Assembly (NCBI RefSeq): GCF_022267375.1
Contig: NZ_JAIZBH010000001.1
Span: 2,837,501-2,901,500 of the forward strand
DNA from: Leptospira sanjuanensis
Lineage (GTDB): Bacteria > Spirochaetota > Leptospiria > Leptospirales > Leptospiraceae
Direction of reading: 5' to 3'
DNA length: 64,000 bases
In this document: positions 1-14,105 of the stretch, piece after piece
How positions within the stretch are numbered: position 1 is the first letter of the stretch
Layout: the number at the start of each line of letters is the position of its first letter
The notes under the pieces: model-generated
The model's input: only the letters and a program-made list of their open reading frames with translations
What the model was told of the DNA's origin: nothing
The model's database searches: none
Translations under genes and position numbers: made by a program

Positions 1-581
1 TCGCAACGTAAACGCAGATAACACCCGCGCCTTTTTGGTTAATGATCGTATCGAGTGCGATGGAAGTTTTTCCGGTTCCACGGTCACCGATGATGAGCTC
101 TCTCTGTCCGCGTCCGACGGGGATCATCGCGTCGATCGCTTTGATTCCTGTTTGCATCGGTTCGCCTACGGGTTGTCTCATCGCGATTCCAGGAGCGGGA
201 GATTCAACGGGTCTGGTAAGTTTTGCGTTGATCGGCCCTTTTCCGTCGAGAGGTTCACCTAACGGGTTCACTACGCGGCCCAGAAGCTCCGGTCCTACCG
301 GAACTTCGAGAATGCGGTTCGTTCTTTTTACGGTGAATCCTTCTTGGATTGCGAGATAATCTCCGTAAACGACCACACCTACGGAGTTGTCTTCGAGGTT
401 GAACGCCTGACCGAAGATTCCGTTTTGGAACTCGACCATCTCTCCGGACATCACGTTTTTGAGTCCGTAAACCCGAGCGATACCGTCACCGATCTCGAGG
501 ACCGTTCCGACTTCTTCTACGCTGAGGTCTTTCTTATAATTTAAAATTTCCTGTTTGAGAACGGACGTAATTTCGTCTGTT

Positions 582-592
<11 letters not shown>
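1..592 (-). CDS. atpA: F1Fo ATP synthase alpha subunit (N-terminal part)
   Basis: This is the N-terminal 197 residues of the F1 alpha subunit; the rest lies beyond the left edge. The alpha subunit forms the F1 hexamer with beta and carries the non-catalytic nucleotide sites. Visible are the N-terminal beta-barrel region (about residues 25-95, with the [11 protein letters not shown] stretch), the [20 protein letters not shown] segment and the Walker A loop GDRGTGKT at 169-176. The ATG at 592 lies inside the end of atpH, an 11-bp overlap that implies translational coupling. It is the last visible gene of the atpBEFHA run. Identity is certain; only completeness is limited. Confidence 0.97.
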
Positions 593-1142
<550 letters not shown>

Positions 1143-1146
1143 TGTT

Positions 1147-1668
<522 letters not shown>

Positions 1669-1671
1669 GTT

Positions 1672-1974
1672 TTACTTTCCTTTTTCTTCGGTTGCTGCAG
1701 TTGCAGAAGCTTTAGTTTGGTTCGCAACGGTAGCTTTCAGACCTTCGTTCAGAGTTCCCGCAGCTTGGAAAGCGATCACGAGAGCGAACAGAGCGGCACC
1801 TTCGATAAGAGCTGCAGCGATAATCATTGCAGTTTGAATTTTTCCGCCAGCTTCCGGTTGTCTTGAAATACCTTCAGTAGCAGAACCACCGATTCTTCCG
1901 ATTCCGAGAGCTGCTCCGAGAATTGCGACTCCAGCCGCGATACCCACACCGATATATCCTAATCCAAATTCCAT
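1672..1974 (-). CDS. atpE: F1Fo ATP synthase subunit c (proteolipid)
   Basis: The c subunit builds the rotating ring of Fo. The protein has two hydrophobic helices joined by the polar loop RQPEAGGK, with the ion-carrying Glu in AALIEGAALF of helix 2. The glutamate is followed by Gly-Ala-Ala rather than the Ser/Thr ligands of sodium-type rings, and the first-helix position equivalent to the sodium-ligating Gln is Ile, so proton coupling is expected. At 100 residues it is longer than the usual 70-90 because of a hydrophilic Ala/Thr/Lys/Glu tail (about 80-100). An AAGGAG ribosome site precedes the ATG. Confidence 0.96.
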   Translation of the reverse strand: MEFGLGYIGVGIAAGVAILGAALGIGRIGGSATEGISRQPEAGGKIQTAMIIAAALIEGAALFALVIAFQAAGTLNEGLKATVANQTKASATAATEEKGK

Positions 1975-2012
1975 ATTGTCAATTGACTCCTTGTTGATTC
2001 AATATTCTCTAA

Positions 2013-3128
<1,116 letters not shown>

Positions 3129-3221
3129 TTGTTCGAGTCAAAAACGGAACGGTGAAAAACGAACCGCTTGCACAGAATTGGCGACATTCCGGCCTTCTTT
3201 GTATGTATAAGCGATTCCGGA

Positions 3222-3553
<332 letters not shown>

Positions 3554-3946
3554 TTTTGTTCGTTTCCTCTTTGCAGTCGTCTACGGTTCCAAGAAGAATC
3601 AAGATCTTCCGGGGGCCATTCAATTTTGATTGTGGAAATGGGGATTTGTGGTAGTTCCTACGTTTTTCGGCGAGAAGAAGAGGCCAACGTAATTCGAGAA
3701 ATTCGTGGTAGTTCCCACACTTTACCGTTGTTCAGTCGATTTGTATGAGTTCCCACACTTTACCGTTAGTCAGTCGTTTTGTATGAGTTCCCACACTTTG
3801 CCGTTAGTCAGTCGATTTGTATGAGTTCCCACACTTTACCGTTAGTCAGTCGTTTTGTATGAGTTCCCACACTTTACCGTTGTTCAGTCGTTTTGTATGA
3901 GTTCCCACACTTTACCGAAAAACGGTCGAACTTCCTCCTTCTCCCT
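3554..3946. other. Non-coding spacer with tandem repeats
   Basis: No convincing gene is seen here. The stretch begins with a degenerate hairpin-like copy of the GTAGTTCC element (about 3645-3670, TTTGTGGTAGTTCCTACG) and is otherwise filled by the 38-bp tandem array listed separately. It interrupts what would otherwise be a continuous run of ATP-synthase accessory genes. Confidence 0.7.
3705..3917. repeat. 38-bp tandem repeat array, about 5.6 copies
   Basis: Unit starts fall at 3705, 3743, 3781, 3819, 3857 and 3895, an exact period of 38 bp. Each unit begins with GTATGAGTTCCCACAC (GTGGTAG in the first) followed by a TTTACCG segment and a CAGTCG segment. Copies differ at only a few positions (GTTAGTCAG or GTTGTTCAG; GTTTT or GATTT). 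There are no unique spacers, so it is not a CRISPR array. The core is related to single copies elsewhere in the window, for example near 32632. Confidence 0.93.
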
Positions 3947-4684
3947 TTAACGTTTTGGAGATGAAAGATTCGGTTTCGAAGCCGGCGGAATCAAGGAAGG
4001 ATTCAAGGCGGGACCATCCCAAATCATTTTGATGAAATCGGGATCGGAACGAAACGCGTTAAAGTCGGAGTCGTTTTCAAAGTCCACGGTTTCTTTTCCT
4101 AGAAACAAAGCGATCTTCATGTATTGCAGCATTTCTTGTTTGTTTCCGTTCAATGCGTGCAGACAAGCGAGATTGAACGCGAGCCTTGCATCGCCGATCG
4201 GATTCGGAATCATCTTTTGAATGAGAGGAAGAAAACGATCGTCCTTGCTTTCTCCCGTATACGCAATCAGGTCCGCGACAAAGTATTCGCGTGCGGAATA
4301 AAGATTTCCGCTTTTGGTTCCTTTGATCGTAATATCCCCGATTCCTAAAAACGGAATCGTTTCGGCATAAATCGAAGCGATGAACGCCGCGGCCGCCCAA
4401 TCCTTTTGTGCGATCTGCGAATTGAATCGACTCGCGGTTTCGGCGAGAATAAAGTTTCGAAGCGATTCCTTGGTTTCGATCGAATCCCCTTGAAAGCTTT
4501 CGAGATGAGTAACGTATTCTTTTTCGGCGAGTCTTCGCTCTTGGCCGGAAGACCGCTCCAATTTTTGGACGGAACTCCGCCAACGTTCCGTCGCGGTTTC
4601 AACCGGAAACAAGAGCGCACAGTTGACAAAGAATCCGATTCCGGTTCCCGCAAAGAATATTAGAAAAATACGTTTTAGATTCAT
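3947..4684 (-). CDS. Putative lipoprotein of unknown function, TPR-like tail
   Basis: Not recognised as a named family. The chosen ATG at 4684 gives a leader MNLKRIFLIFFAGTGIGFF with Cys at the end of FFVNC, a relaxed spirochaetal lipobox, so the product is probably an anchored lipoprotein. The open frame extends further upstream, but that part is arginine/serine-rich and unlike a signal. The mature part is mostly helical. Near the C-terminus, ARLAFNLACLHALNGN and a following SDFNAFRSDPDF segment resemble a terminal TPR unit as found in bacterial TPR_12/DUF proteins. It sits between the AtpZ-like and AtpI-like genes on the same strand, but nothing links it to ATP synthesis. Confidence 0.6.
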   Translation of the reverse strand: MNLKRIFLIFFAGTGIGFFVNCALLFPVETATERWRSSVQKLERSSGQERRLAEKEYVTHLESFQGDSIETKESLRNFILAETASRFNSQIAQKDWAAAAFIASIYAETIPFLGIGDITIKGTKSGNLYSAREYFVADLIAYTGESKDDRFLPLIQKMIPNPIGDARLAFNLACLHALNGNKQEMLQYMKIALFLGKETVDFENDSDFNAFRSDPDFIKMIWDGPALNPSLIPPASKPNLSSPKR

Positions 4685-4963
4685 AAAAACAAATCGACCG
4701 ACAAGGTAACCACGAAAGAGCCGAAAAGTTTCTTCGTTTTTTGCAGAGTTCGATTTTTTTTGAAAGAGAAGTTTGAATTCCGACAGGCACAAATCGGAAG
4801 AGCGCAAACTCGCGTTTAATGAACGGTGGTTCAGCGAAACGGTCGGGCGATCCAAGAAATAACGATTCGATTTAGAAAGTCGTATCTACGAGAAATTCTT
4901 CCCATCAAAACGATCGTTTCGATTGAAAGAAAGAGGATTCTTGGAAAAAAGTCGGAACCTACG

Positions 4964-5251
<288 letters not shown>

Positions 5252-5256
5252 AACGC

Positions 5257-6255
<999 letters not shown>

Positions 6256-6289
6256 AAGGGAAAGCAAAAAGAATCTCACTTCAGTTGTC

Positions 6290-6324
<35 letters not shown>

Positions 6325-6342
6325 TCGGTCGATACTTCTAGC

Positions 6343-7146
<804 letters not shown>

Positions 7147-7148
7147 GA

Positions 7149-7699
<551 letters not shown>

Positions 7700-7700
<1 letters not shown>

Positions 7701-7725
7701 AACGCGATTCATAGAGAGCGTTCTG
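7700..7725. repeat. Dispersed hairpin repeat with GATTCATAGAGA loop
   Basis: A 7-bp stem AGAACGC/GCGTTCT encloses the 12-nt loop GATTCATAGAGA (7707-7718) and is followed by the tail GCTGAGTT. The same loop and tail occur in three tandem copies at 33832-33942, but with a different, still complementary stem. It overlaps the last base of the TetR stop codon. Confidence 0.75.
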
Positions 7726-7847
7726 CTGAGTTAACGCGATTTATCGAGTGACCCATAGGGAACGAGATTTGAGTTCAGAGAGCGAGTTAGCCGAAAGGCA
7801 ACGGAACTTTGTCGTCGGCTCTTTGCGAGGCATAGGCAAGCGTCCGG

Positions 7848-8020
7848 GAATTTGTCGTAGTTCCGACAAGTTTCGTCCAAGTAAATTCCGTTTTACAAAA
7901 GAGGAATTTTATGTTAGTGGAAAATTGTCCGAGGGTTTCCCGCAAAACCCGCCACCTCCACCCGATGAGGGCGGGGGCCGCGCTTGTGTTACGGCGGATT
8001 GTCGGAACTACGACAAATTC
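7848..8020. mobile_element. 173-bp element bounded by 22-bp perfect inverted repeats (MITE-like)
   Basis: The 22 bases at 7848-7869 are the exact reverse complement of 7999-8020. Each arm is itself a hairpin, TTGTCG-TAGTTC-CGACAA on the left and TTGTCG-GAACTA-CGACAA on the right. The 129 bp between the arms holds no gene; it contains a GC-rich stretch around 7938-7982. No clear target-site duplication flanks it, so it could equally be two inverted copies of a dispersed repeat. It lies between the TetR gene and corA. Confidence 0.55.
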
Positions 8021-8087
8021 TCCCCCAAATAATTCTCCTTGCCAGAGTCGCTTTGCCGGATAGTCTCATCCGTCGGAGACTCTCTGT

Positions 8088-9107
8088 TTGAAACGAATCT
8101 TACTCACGGAATCCTTTCCCGAAGGCGGTCAGGAAAAAACGGTGGCCGGTCCTTGCGAAGTTCTTTTGGAAGCGGGCGACAAACCGGCGGCAATTCCCGA
8201 ACTCGAATGGCTTTGCGGCAAAGGACTCGTTTGGATCGATTTGGATTCGACGGAAGGAGAAGATCTCGATTTTCTTGCGAGAGAATGCAACTTTCACCCG
8301 CTCGCGATCGAAGATTGCATCAACAAAAACCAAAGACCGAAACTGGAAGAATACGGTTCGTATATCTTTATCGTTCTACATCGTTTTCAATACGACGCGG
8401 ACAAAAAAATTCTCCGAAGCAACGAGATCCATATCTTTTATAACGAGAAGTTCGTGGTCACCGTTCACCAAAAGGAGGAACCGTTGATCGAACAACTGCG
8501 ATCGCGTTGTATGACACAGGGCAATCCTCTTTCCCGGGGAACCGATCAGATTCTGTATATGCTTTTCGATCAAACGGTGGATTCCAACTTTCCGATCCTC
8601 GATAAGATGAGCGAGGAAATCGTACGGATCGAAGCGCAGATCCTCGTAAACCAAGACAGCCAACAGACGATTGCGGGTATTCTCTTTTTAAAACGGAATC
8701 TTACGCGCATTCGAAGGGTTCTTTCCCCGCAACGCGAAATTGTGAACAGTTTAATCCGAAGAGACGGCAATTTTTTAAGTCCCAAGATTCAGATCTATTT
8801 CCGGGACGTTTACGATCATTTGAACAGGCTGTACGAAACGATCGATATGGATCGGGATCTTTTGGGAAACACGATGGACGCGTATTTTTCGGTGATCTCC
8901 CAAAGAACGAACGACGTCGTTAAGCGACTTACGTTGATCAGTTTGATCTTTATGCCTCTGACCTTTCTTACCGGATTTTTCGGAATGAACTTCACCGCCA
9001 TTCCCTATGACAGCGTCCCGTTCTTATTCTTTACGGTCGCAGGCGCGGCTTTGATCCCTCCGGGAATGATATATTGGTTTCGAAAGAAACACTGGTTCCG
9101 GGATTAG
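8088..9107 (+). CDS. corA: CorA-family magnesium/cobalt transporter
   Basis: The 339-residue protein is a CorA-type divalent cation channel of the inner membrane. The large N-terminal cytoplasmic part (about residues 1-270) ends in the long stalk helix, followed by two membrane helices. The first ends with the selectivity motif GMN (299-301, in GFFGMNF); the short periplasmic loop is TAIPYD. Translation starts at TTG (8088), about 10 bases after a GGAG. It converges on the LytTR gene with a 4-bp overlap of stop codons. No magnesium-sensing leader was recognised in the 387-bp upstream spacer. Confidence 0.93.
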   Translation: MKRILLTESFPEGGQEKTVAGPCEVLLEAGDKPAAIPELEWLCGKGLVWIDLDSTEGEDLDFLARECNFHPLAIEDCINKNQRPKLEEYGSYIFIVLHRFQYDADKKILRSNEIHIFYNEKFVVTVHQKEEPLIEQLRSRCMTQGNPLSRGTDQILYMLFDQTVDSNFPILDKMSEEIVRIEAQILVNQDSQQTIAGILFLKRNLTRIRRVLSPQREIVNSLIRRDGNFLSPKIQIYFRDVYDHLNRLYETIDMDRDLLGNTMDAYFSVISQRTNDVVKRLTLISLIFMPLTFLTGFFGMNFTAIPYDSVPFLFFTVAGAALIPPGMIYWFRKKHWFRD

Positions 9108-9838
9108 TTCACGTTTTCCCGGAATTTTTCCTTTAATACGGAAACGTATTCCCTTCCGACGGGAAGAACCGTTTCGTCCTCGTCGTTCAGAAACACCTCG
9201 TATCCTCCGCCCGCGTTCGATTTCATCCCCGAAATATATTCCAAATTAAGAATATACTTTTTATGAATTCTCACGAAACGATCTCCCGGAAGTTCCTCTT
9301 CCAAATCCCCCAGAAGTTTCGGAGTTTCATGATCCTTGTCCGTGCTGTGCAACACGCATTTTTTTCCGTTTGCCGTCAGATACAAAAGTTTGGAAAGACT
9401 GAGACGGTGCAAAATACCCGATTCCCGGAAAAACAAAAAGGCTTCGGCCTTGTTTCCTTTTTTGCGGACGGATAGAAATTCCTCGACTCGGGTCATCGTC
9501 TCACGAAAACGTTCGCGGGAATACGGCTTTAACAGATAATCCAAAGCGCCCGCCTCGAAGGCGCGCAACGCGTGATCCCGATACGCCGTCGTAAACACGA
9601 GCGCCGGAGCGGGTTTGCCCTTCTCCTCCAAAACCTGAATCCCCGATTTTTCGGGTAGATTCACGTCGAGAAAGACAAGATCGAAATTCTTCCGTTCCAA
9701 AACCTCGAGCGCTTGACGGCCGTTACCGGCAACGGCATCGATCCTAAAGGAAGTCCATTCTTCCAGATATTTGCGGAGGAGCTCCCTGGCAGGAGCCTCG
9801 TCCTCCACAATCAAAACAGAATATAATAAATCTTTCAT
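9104..9838 (-). CDS. LytTR-type response regulator
   Basis: The 244-residue protein has an N-terminal receiver domain (about residues 7-120) with the phospho-acceptor Asp in LVFLDVNLPEKSG, the conserved Thr in VFTTAY and Lys in LLKPYS. The C-terminal LytTR DNA-binding domain (about 140-240) contains FVRIHKKYILNLEYISGM. Its ATG overlaps the stop of the sensor kinase gene (ATGA), making a coupled AlgR/LytR-type pair. LytTR regulators usually bind paired direct repeats; the divergent barrel gene at 11118 is a plausible target but no site pair is certain. Confidence 0.92.
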   Translation of the reverse strand: MKDLLYSVLIVEDEAPARELLRKYLEEWTSFRIDAVAGNGRQALEVLERKNFDLVFLDVNLPEKSGIQVLEEKGKPAPALVFTTAYRDHALRAFEAGALDYLLKPYSRERFRETMTRVEEFLSVRKKGNKAEAFLFFRESGILHRLSLSKLLYLTANGKKCVLHSTDKDHETPKLLGDLEEELPGDRFVRIHKKYILNLEYISGMKSNAGGGYEVFLNDEDETVLPVGREYVSVLKEKFRENVN

Positions 9839-10887
9839 ACGGAATATTCCAAAAGAACCGTGGTCCCTCCGGTCTCCCCTTCTTCCAATTTTAATATGGC
9901 GTCCCGGAAATTGTAATCCAGTCTCGCCTGAATGTTTCTCAAAGTGCTTCTTATCGCCTGCATTCCGAATCCTCCCCCGGGCCCGGAATACTGTCTTCTC
10001 GACGTGGAAATCGTTCCGTTGTCCTCGATCGAAATCCGTATCTTTCCGTTTTTAATCTCCGCGCTTACGCAGATCTTCCTCTGAACGTCTCCGGAATTTA
10101 CGGAATGTTTGAAACTGTTCTCGACCAAAGGTTGAATCGACAAAGGAGGAATCGAAATTCCGGAAAAGTCCCCTTTGCTTTCCATTCTAAGCTCCATAAA
10201 ATCGGCGAAGCGGATCTTTTGAAGTTCGAGATAATTTCTCGTAAATTCCCATTCTTCCCGAAACGAAACGAGTCTTTCGGAATGTCTTTCGGTTAAAAAG
10301 CGATACGAATCCGATAAAAGAAGAATCGCACGATCCGCCCTCGAGGGATCGATTTCCAAAAGAGCGTGAATCGTATTCAAAGTATTGAATAGATAATGCG
10401 GGTCCATCCTCGATTGAAGCGCGGCGTAGTGCAGTTCCTTGAGCGCGCTTTCGGATTCCTTCTTCTTTTCGATGAGAATCTGCATGGATTTTTCCAATAC
10501 GGAGATAAAGAGCGCGAGGATCAGGGAACTCAAAAGGATATTGTACGAACCGCCGTGATGTTTCCCCGGCGTTTCATCGGTCAACGCGATCGCGTGAAGA
10601 ATTCCTCCGGCGGCAACTCCCACGATCGCCGCAAAACAAGACGCTAATATTAAAATAACGCCGGATTTTATAAATCCGTGTTTTTGTCCGGAAGAATTCA
10701 AGGACTCCACGGTCATCTCCACGATCCCGCAAACGAAATGTGTGGTGATCTGGGTAGCGAGAAAGACTTTCCAAAAGGGAGACTCGGAATTGTGCGCGAT
10801 CAAAAGGGCGTTCATGGTTCCGATGACGGTGTTTATGGAGAACCAGAAAAAAAGTTTAAACCAGCGTATGCGCTTACCGGAGTTCAT
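9835..10887 (-). CDS. LytS/YehU-type sensor histidine kinase
   Basis: The N-terminal half (about residues 1-135) has four membrane helices and no recognised sensor domain. A coiled coil leads into the His_kinase box QSRMDPHYLFNTLNTIHALL, whose His is the phosphorylation site of this class. The ATPase domain has PPLSIQPLVENSFKHSV (N box) and EDNG. I start at the ATG at 10887 because AGGTGA lies 7 bases upstream; a TTG two codons earlier is possible. It is coupled to the LytTR regulator by an ATGA overlap. The stimulus is unknown. Confidence 0.92.
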   Translation of the reverse strand: MNSGKRIRWFKLFFWFSINTVIGTMNALLIAHNSESPFWKVFLATQITTHFVCGIVEMTVESLNSSGQKHGFIKSGVILILASCFAAIVGVAAGGILHAIALTDETPGKHHGGSYNILLSSLILALFISVLEKSMQILIEKKKESESALKELHYAALQSRMDPHYLFNTLNTIHALLEIDPSRADRAILLLSDSYRFLTERHSERLVSFREEWEFTRNYLELQKIRFADFMELRMESKGDFSGISIPPLSIQPLVENSFKHSVNSGDVQRKICVSAEIKNGKIRISIEDNGTISTSRRQYSGPGGGFGMQAIRSTLRNIQARLDYNFRDAILKLEEGETGGTTVLLEYSV

Positions 10888-10982
10888 TTTCAATTCACCT
10901 GCTTAGTATAAGCATTGGAACGCACAATTTATTTCCCGTCATTCCGGATTTCATCCTTTAATTCCTCAAAACCTGCGTTTCA

Positions 10983-11010
10983 TTTCCCAAGAGCATACTC
11001 TTTTGGGAAA
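10983..11010. promoter_or_regulatory. Inverted repeat in the divergent kinase/barrel spacer
   Basis: TTTCCCAA (10983-10990) and TTGGGAAA (11003-11010) form 8-bp arms, with inner GAG/CTC pairs. It sits between the divergent LytS gene and the barrel gene, about 95 bp upstream of one and 110 bp upstream of the other. It may be an operator or a leader hairpin; no regulator is assigned. Confidence 0.4.
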
Positions 11011-11117
11011 AGAATTGCCAGCGTTTGTTTTTTTTAAGAGGAAAAGAAGAAGAATGAAATCGCATAAAAAATTGACGGAAATAACTTTTTCCCGGCTACT
11101 AACGGTTCAGAGGAATC

Positions 11118-12596
11118 ATGAAAATACAATCGATCCGTTTCATTCTAATATCATCGTTCTTATTGACTGCTGAGACCATGTTTGCAGAACCAGTTGTTAC
11201 AACAAAAAAAGACGAACCGGACGCCTACTACGGGCTGGACGTTCGTGGTGTTATCTCGCCGTCCTACGGGGAAAAGCTGGGCAGCGACAACTCGGGGACC
11301 GCAAACAACGGGGCAAACCCGTATATGAACGCGAACGACAGAGTCGGATTCTCCACTCCTTGGACCTTATTGATGATCTCGAAGACGTTTCAGGAAACCG
11401 GAATACAAACCGAACTTTGGGGAGAATTGGTCCGAAACGCTCAACTAACAGCGGATACACGATTGGACGGAGGAACGAAGCCGAATCCTTATGTGATCGC
11501 TATCCGCAGAGCGAGTATTAAAAAAACGTGGGAAACGTCCGCGGGAAATTACACGCTCAACTTCGGAATGCAGGAACTGCCTCACACGTACACGCAGTGG
11601 AGCAACTATTGGAAGTGGAGATATATCGATCGCGGACCTCTCGAATCCCTCGGTTTTTCTCCGCAGCCGGCCGACATCGGGCTCAGCGCGACCGGAAAAT
11701 GGTCGATCGTAAGCTCCCAGCTGATGCTGAGCAACGGAGAAGGATATCGCGAGGCCCAGAACACCAATTCGGCGGGAATGGATATATCCTCGCGCGTGTC
11801 CGTTGAACCAGAGTTAGGCGAGAAAGGAAAAGCCGGATTTCATCTTTTTTATAGAAGGGAAAACGCGTTCGGAGCGCGGAAAAACGAATGTTACGAAGGA
11901 AAAACCAGTTGCGTGCGAAACGATCTCGATCCGAACACGAGCTACTTCAAGAGCAACCGTTCCCTTCAATCGGACACGGCCGGTTCCGAATTCGATTTAA
12001 TATGGAACGGCGCGGTTCAACTGAATTTCGGGATCGGCGCATTCTTTAAAAGACAATACGCGGGAGAACTCCGCGATCGTTTCCAGCCGTTTGCTCCTCC
12101 TGCCGTTTACGGAAAGGATCGATTCGGGAGAGGCGCTTACGCTTGGTTCTCCGTCGGAATCGGCAACTTTTCCATTTTAGGAAGAATCGAACGCGGAACG
12201 GGGAATAACGGAATCGTAGGAACGACCGATTCCCAGCAGAAGGAATGGATTCCGGGAACGGGAGTTCCCGTTTCCACGCAGACGCTACCGACCGCCTTGG
12301 CGGCCTCCGTCCCCGAAACGTCGAACAACGGTTATGCGAGTAAGAGTTCTTTCCGAAGGGTCAGCGTCTTTTTCGAGTGGATCGTAATGCCTCAGTTTAG
12401 AATGGCGCTCGGTTATGTGGAAAACAAGAATTTCGATTCCAGAGGAATCGCACAGAATTCTTACATCGACGTGAACGGGACCGAAAGAACCGAACGGGAA
12501 TATTTGAATCAGTTTAACGGAGCCGGCGGACCGGGAATTCTTTCCTATTCCGCCTTAGATAGACAGATTATCTTAAAGACAACGATAGAGTTTTAA
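11118..12596 (+). CDS. Predicted outer-membrane beta-barrel protein
   Basis: The 492-residue protein has a signal peptide (about residues 1-23, cleavage after TMFA) and then alternating beta-rich, aromatic segments throughout, ending in Phe (ILKTTIEF), the usual C-terminal signal for insertion by the BAM machinery. No named porin family is certain; the length and strand pattern resemble phosphate- or carboxylate-selective porins. An AGAGGA precedes the ATG. The FecR-domain gene with a haem motif follows 14 bp downstream on the same strand, and a LytS/LytTR pair is divergent, so this looks like a regulated export or uptake unit. Confidence 0.7.
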   Translation: MKIQSIRFILISSFLLTAETMFAEPVVTTKKDEPDAYYGLDVRGVISPSYGEKLGSDNSGTANNGANPYMNANDRVGFSTPWTLLMISKTFQETGIQTELWGELVRNAQLTADTRLDGGTKPNPYVIAIRRASIKKTWETSAGNYTLNFGMQELPHTYTQWSNYWKWRYIDRGPLESLGFSPQPADIGLSATGKWSIVSSQLMLSNGEGYREAQNTNSAGMDISSRVSVEPELGEKGKAGFHLFYRRENAFGARKNECYEGKTSCVRNDLDPNTSYFKSNRSLQSDTAGSEFDLIWNGAVQLNFGIGAFFKRQYAGELRDRFQPFAPPAVYGKDRFGRGAYAWFSVGIGNFSILGRIERGTGNNGIVGTTDSQQKEWIPGTGVPVSTQTLPTALAASVPETSNNGYASKSSFRRVSVFFEWIVMPQFRMALGYVENKNFDSRGIAQNSYIDVNGTERTEREYLNQFNGAGGPGILSYSALDRQIILKTTIEF

Positions 12597-12610
12597 ATTA
12601 GGAGATTGTT

Positions 12611-13342
<732 letters not shown>

Positions 13343-13375
13343 GTTTCTCTTTAACCAAAACCAACATCCGCTGTG

Positions 13376-13398
13376 CCCGGCTTCGGCCGGGTTTTTTT
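13376..13398 (+). terminator. Rho-independent terminator after the FecR gene
   Basis: Stem CCCGGC/GCCGGG with the extra-stable TTCG tetraloop is followed by seven T residues. It ends the barrel-FecR unit 33 bp after the stop codon. Confidence 0.92.
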
Positions 13399-13413
13399 GT
13401 GCCCGAGAACCGC

Positions 13414-13442
13414 TTGACATCCGTTCGGCGGCGCCTTATACA
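13414..13442 (+). promoter_or_regulatory. Sigma-70-type promoter for the DUF1761 gene
   Basis: TTGACA (13414-13419), a 17-bp spacer and TATACA (13437-13442) form a near-consensus promoter just after the upstream terminator. Transcription would begin near 13449, giving a short leader containing the AAGGAG ribosome site of the gene at 13472. Confidence 0.75.
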
Positions 13443-13471
13443 ATTCTCTTTCTTAGAAAAAAGGAGAAATT

Positions 13472-13912
13472 ATGCACCCTGAACTACACATCAACTATCT
13501 GGCGGTCCTAGTTGCCGTCGTTGCGAACGTTATTATCGGCTGGCTCTGGTACGGACCGATCTTCGGTAAAGCCTGGATGAAGGAAATGGGCATTCCCTCT
13601 GATTTCGTTCCGAACTCGAAGGACATGTGGAAATCCATGGGGATTATGGTAATCGGTTCTTTTTTAACGGCATACGTTCTGTTTTATACCACGAACGTTT
13701 GGAGAGCGTCCTCTTGGAATGCGGGCGAAGACAGCCCCGCTTACGTCTACGGATTCTTTTCCGGATTTTACACTTGGCTCGGATTTTACGTTCCGATGTT
13801 GCTGAACGACGTGGCCTTCGAAGGCAGATCCTGGAAATTTTTCGGAATCGGCGCCGGATATAATTTTCTCGCCCTTCAAGCGGTGGCCATGATTCTTTCC
13901 TATTGGAGATAA
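13472..13912 (+). CDS. DUF1761-family membrane protein
   Basis: The 146-residue protein has four predicted membrane helices. The start, with VVANVIIGWLWYGPIFGKAWMKEMG, is the typical opening of DUF1761, a family of small inner-membrane proteins without known function. AAAGGAG lies just upstream of the ATG, and a near-consensus promoter is visible. It is a single-gene unit convergent with the large lipoprotein gene at 14106-17081. Confidence 0.85.
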   Translation: MHPELHINYLAVLVAVVANVIIGWLWYGPIFGKAWMKEMGIPSDFVPNSKDMWKSMGIMVIGSFLTAYVLFYTTNVWRASSWNAGEDSPAYVYGFFSGFYTWLGFYVPMLLNDVAFEGRSWKFFGIGAGYNFLALQAVAMILSYWR

Positions 13913-14019
13913 ATCCGAAACGTTCGGGCGCTTCTGCACGCTTGCAAAAAACGTAATATACGATACTACGCAAAAGGCGCGCAGACCAGGCTTGTTACGC
14001 GCTCCGGCTCTCGCCTTCG

Positions 14020-14040
14020 GTCGCCTCTTTCCGAGGCGAC
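14020..14040. repeat. GC-rich hairpin between convergent genes
   Basis: GTCGCCTC (14020-14027) pairs perfectly with GAGGCGAC (14033-14040) around a 5-nt loop. It has no T-run on either strand, so it is not a standard terminator. The surrounding sequence (CGCTCCGGCTCTCGCCTTCGG) resembles the stretch near 43430-43460, suggesting a dispersed repeat. Confidence 0.5.
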
Positions 14041-14105
14041 TGCTTACGCCCGCTCCACATCCTTAGCGCGAAGAAAATTAAAACATCGCTTCTATGATCG
14101 TTCGG

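Noticed and set aside
1672..1974. Sodium-driven ATP synthase
   Set aside because: The c subunit lacks the Gln and Ser/Thr ligands of sodium-binding rings, leaving only the proton-type Glu.
3705..3917. Possible CRISPR array
   Set aside because: The repeats are directly tandem with an exact 38-bp period and no unique spacers, and no cas genes are present.
4684..4855. Longer N-terminus for the lipoprotein at 3947
   Set aside because: The extension has no export signal and would bury the lipobox leader that begins at 4684.
7726..8087. Magnesium riboswitch before corA
   Set aside because: The spacer contains repeat hairpins but nothing resembling the conserved M-box core, and the GC-rich hairpins are explained by dispersed repeats.
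14020..14040. Bidirectional terminator between convergent genes
   Set aside because: The hairpin is strong but has no T-run on either strand; listed as a repeat instead.
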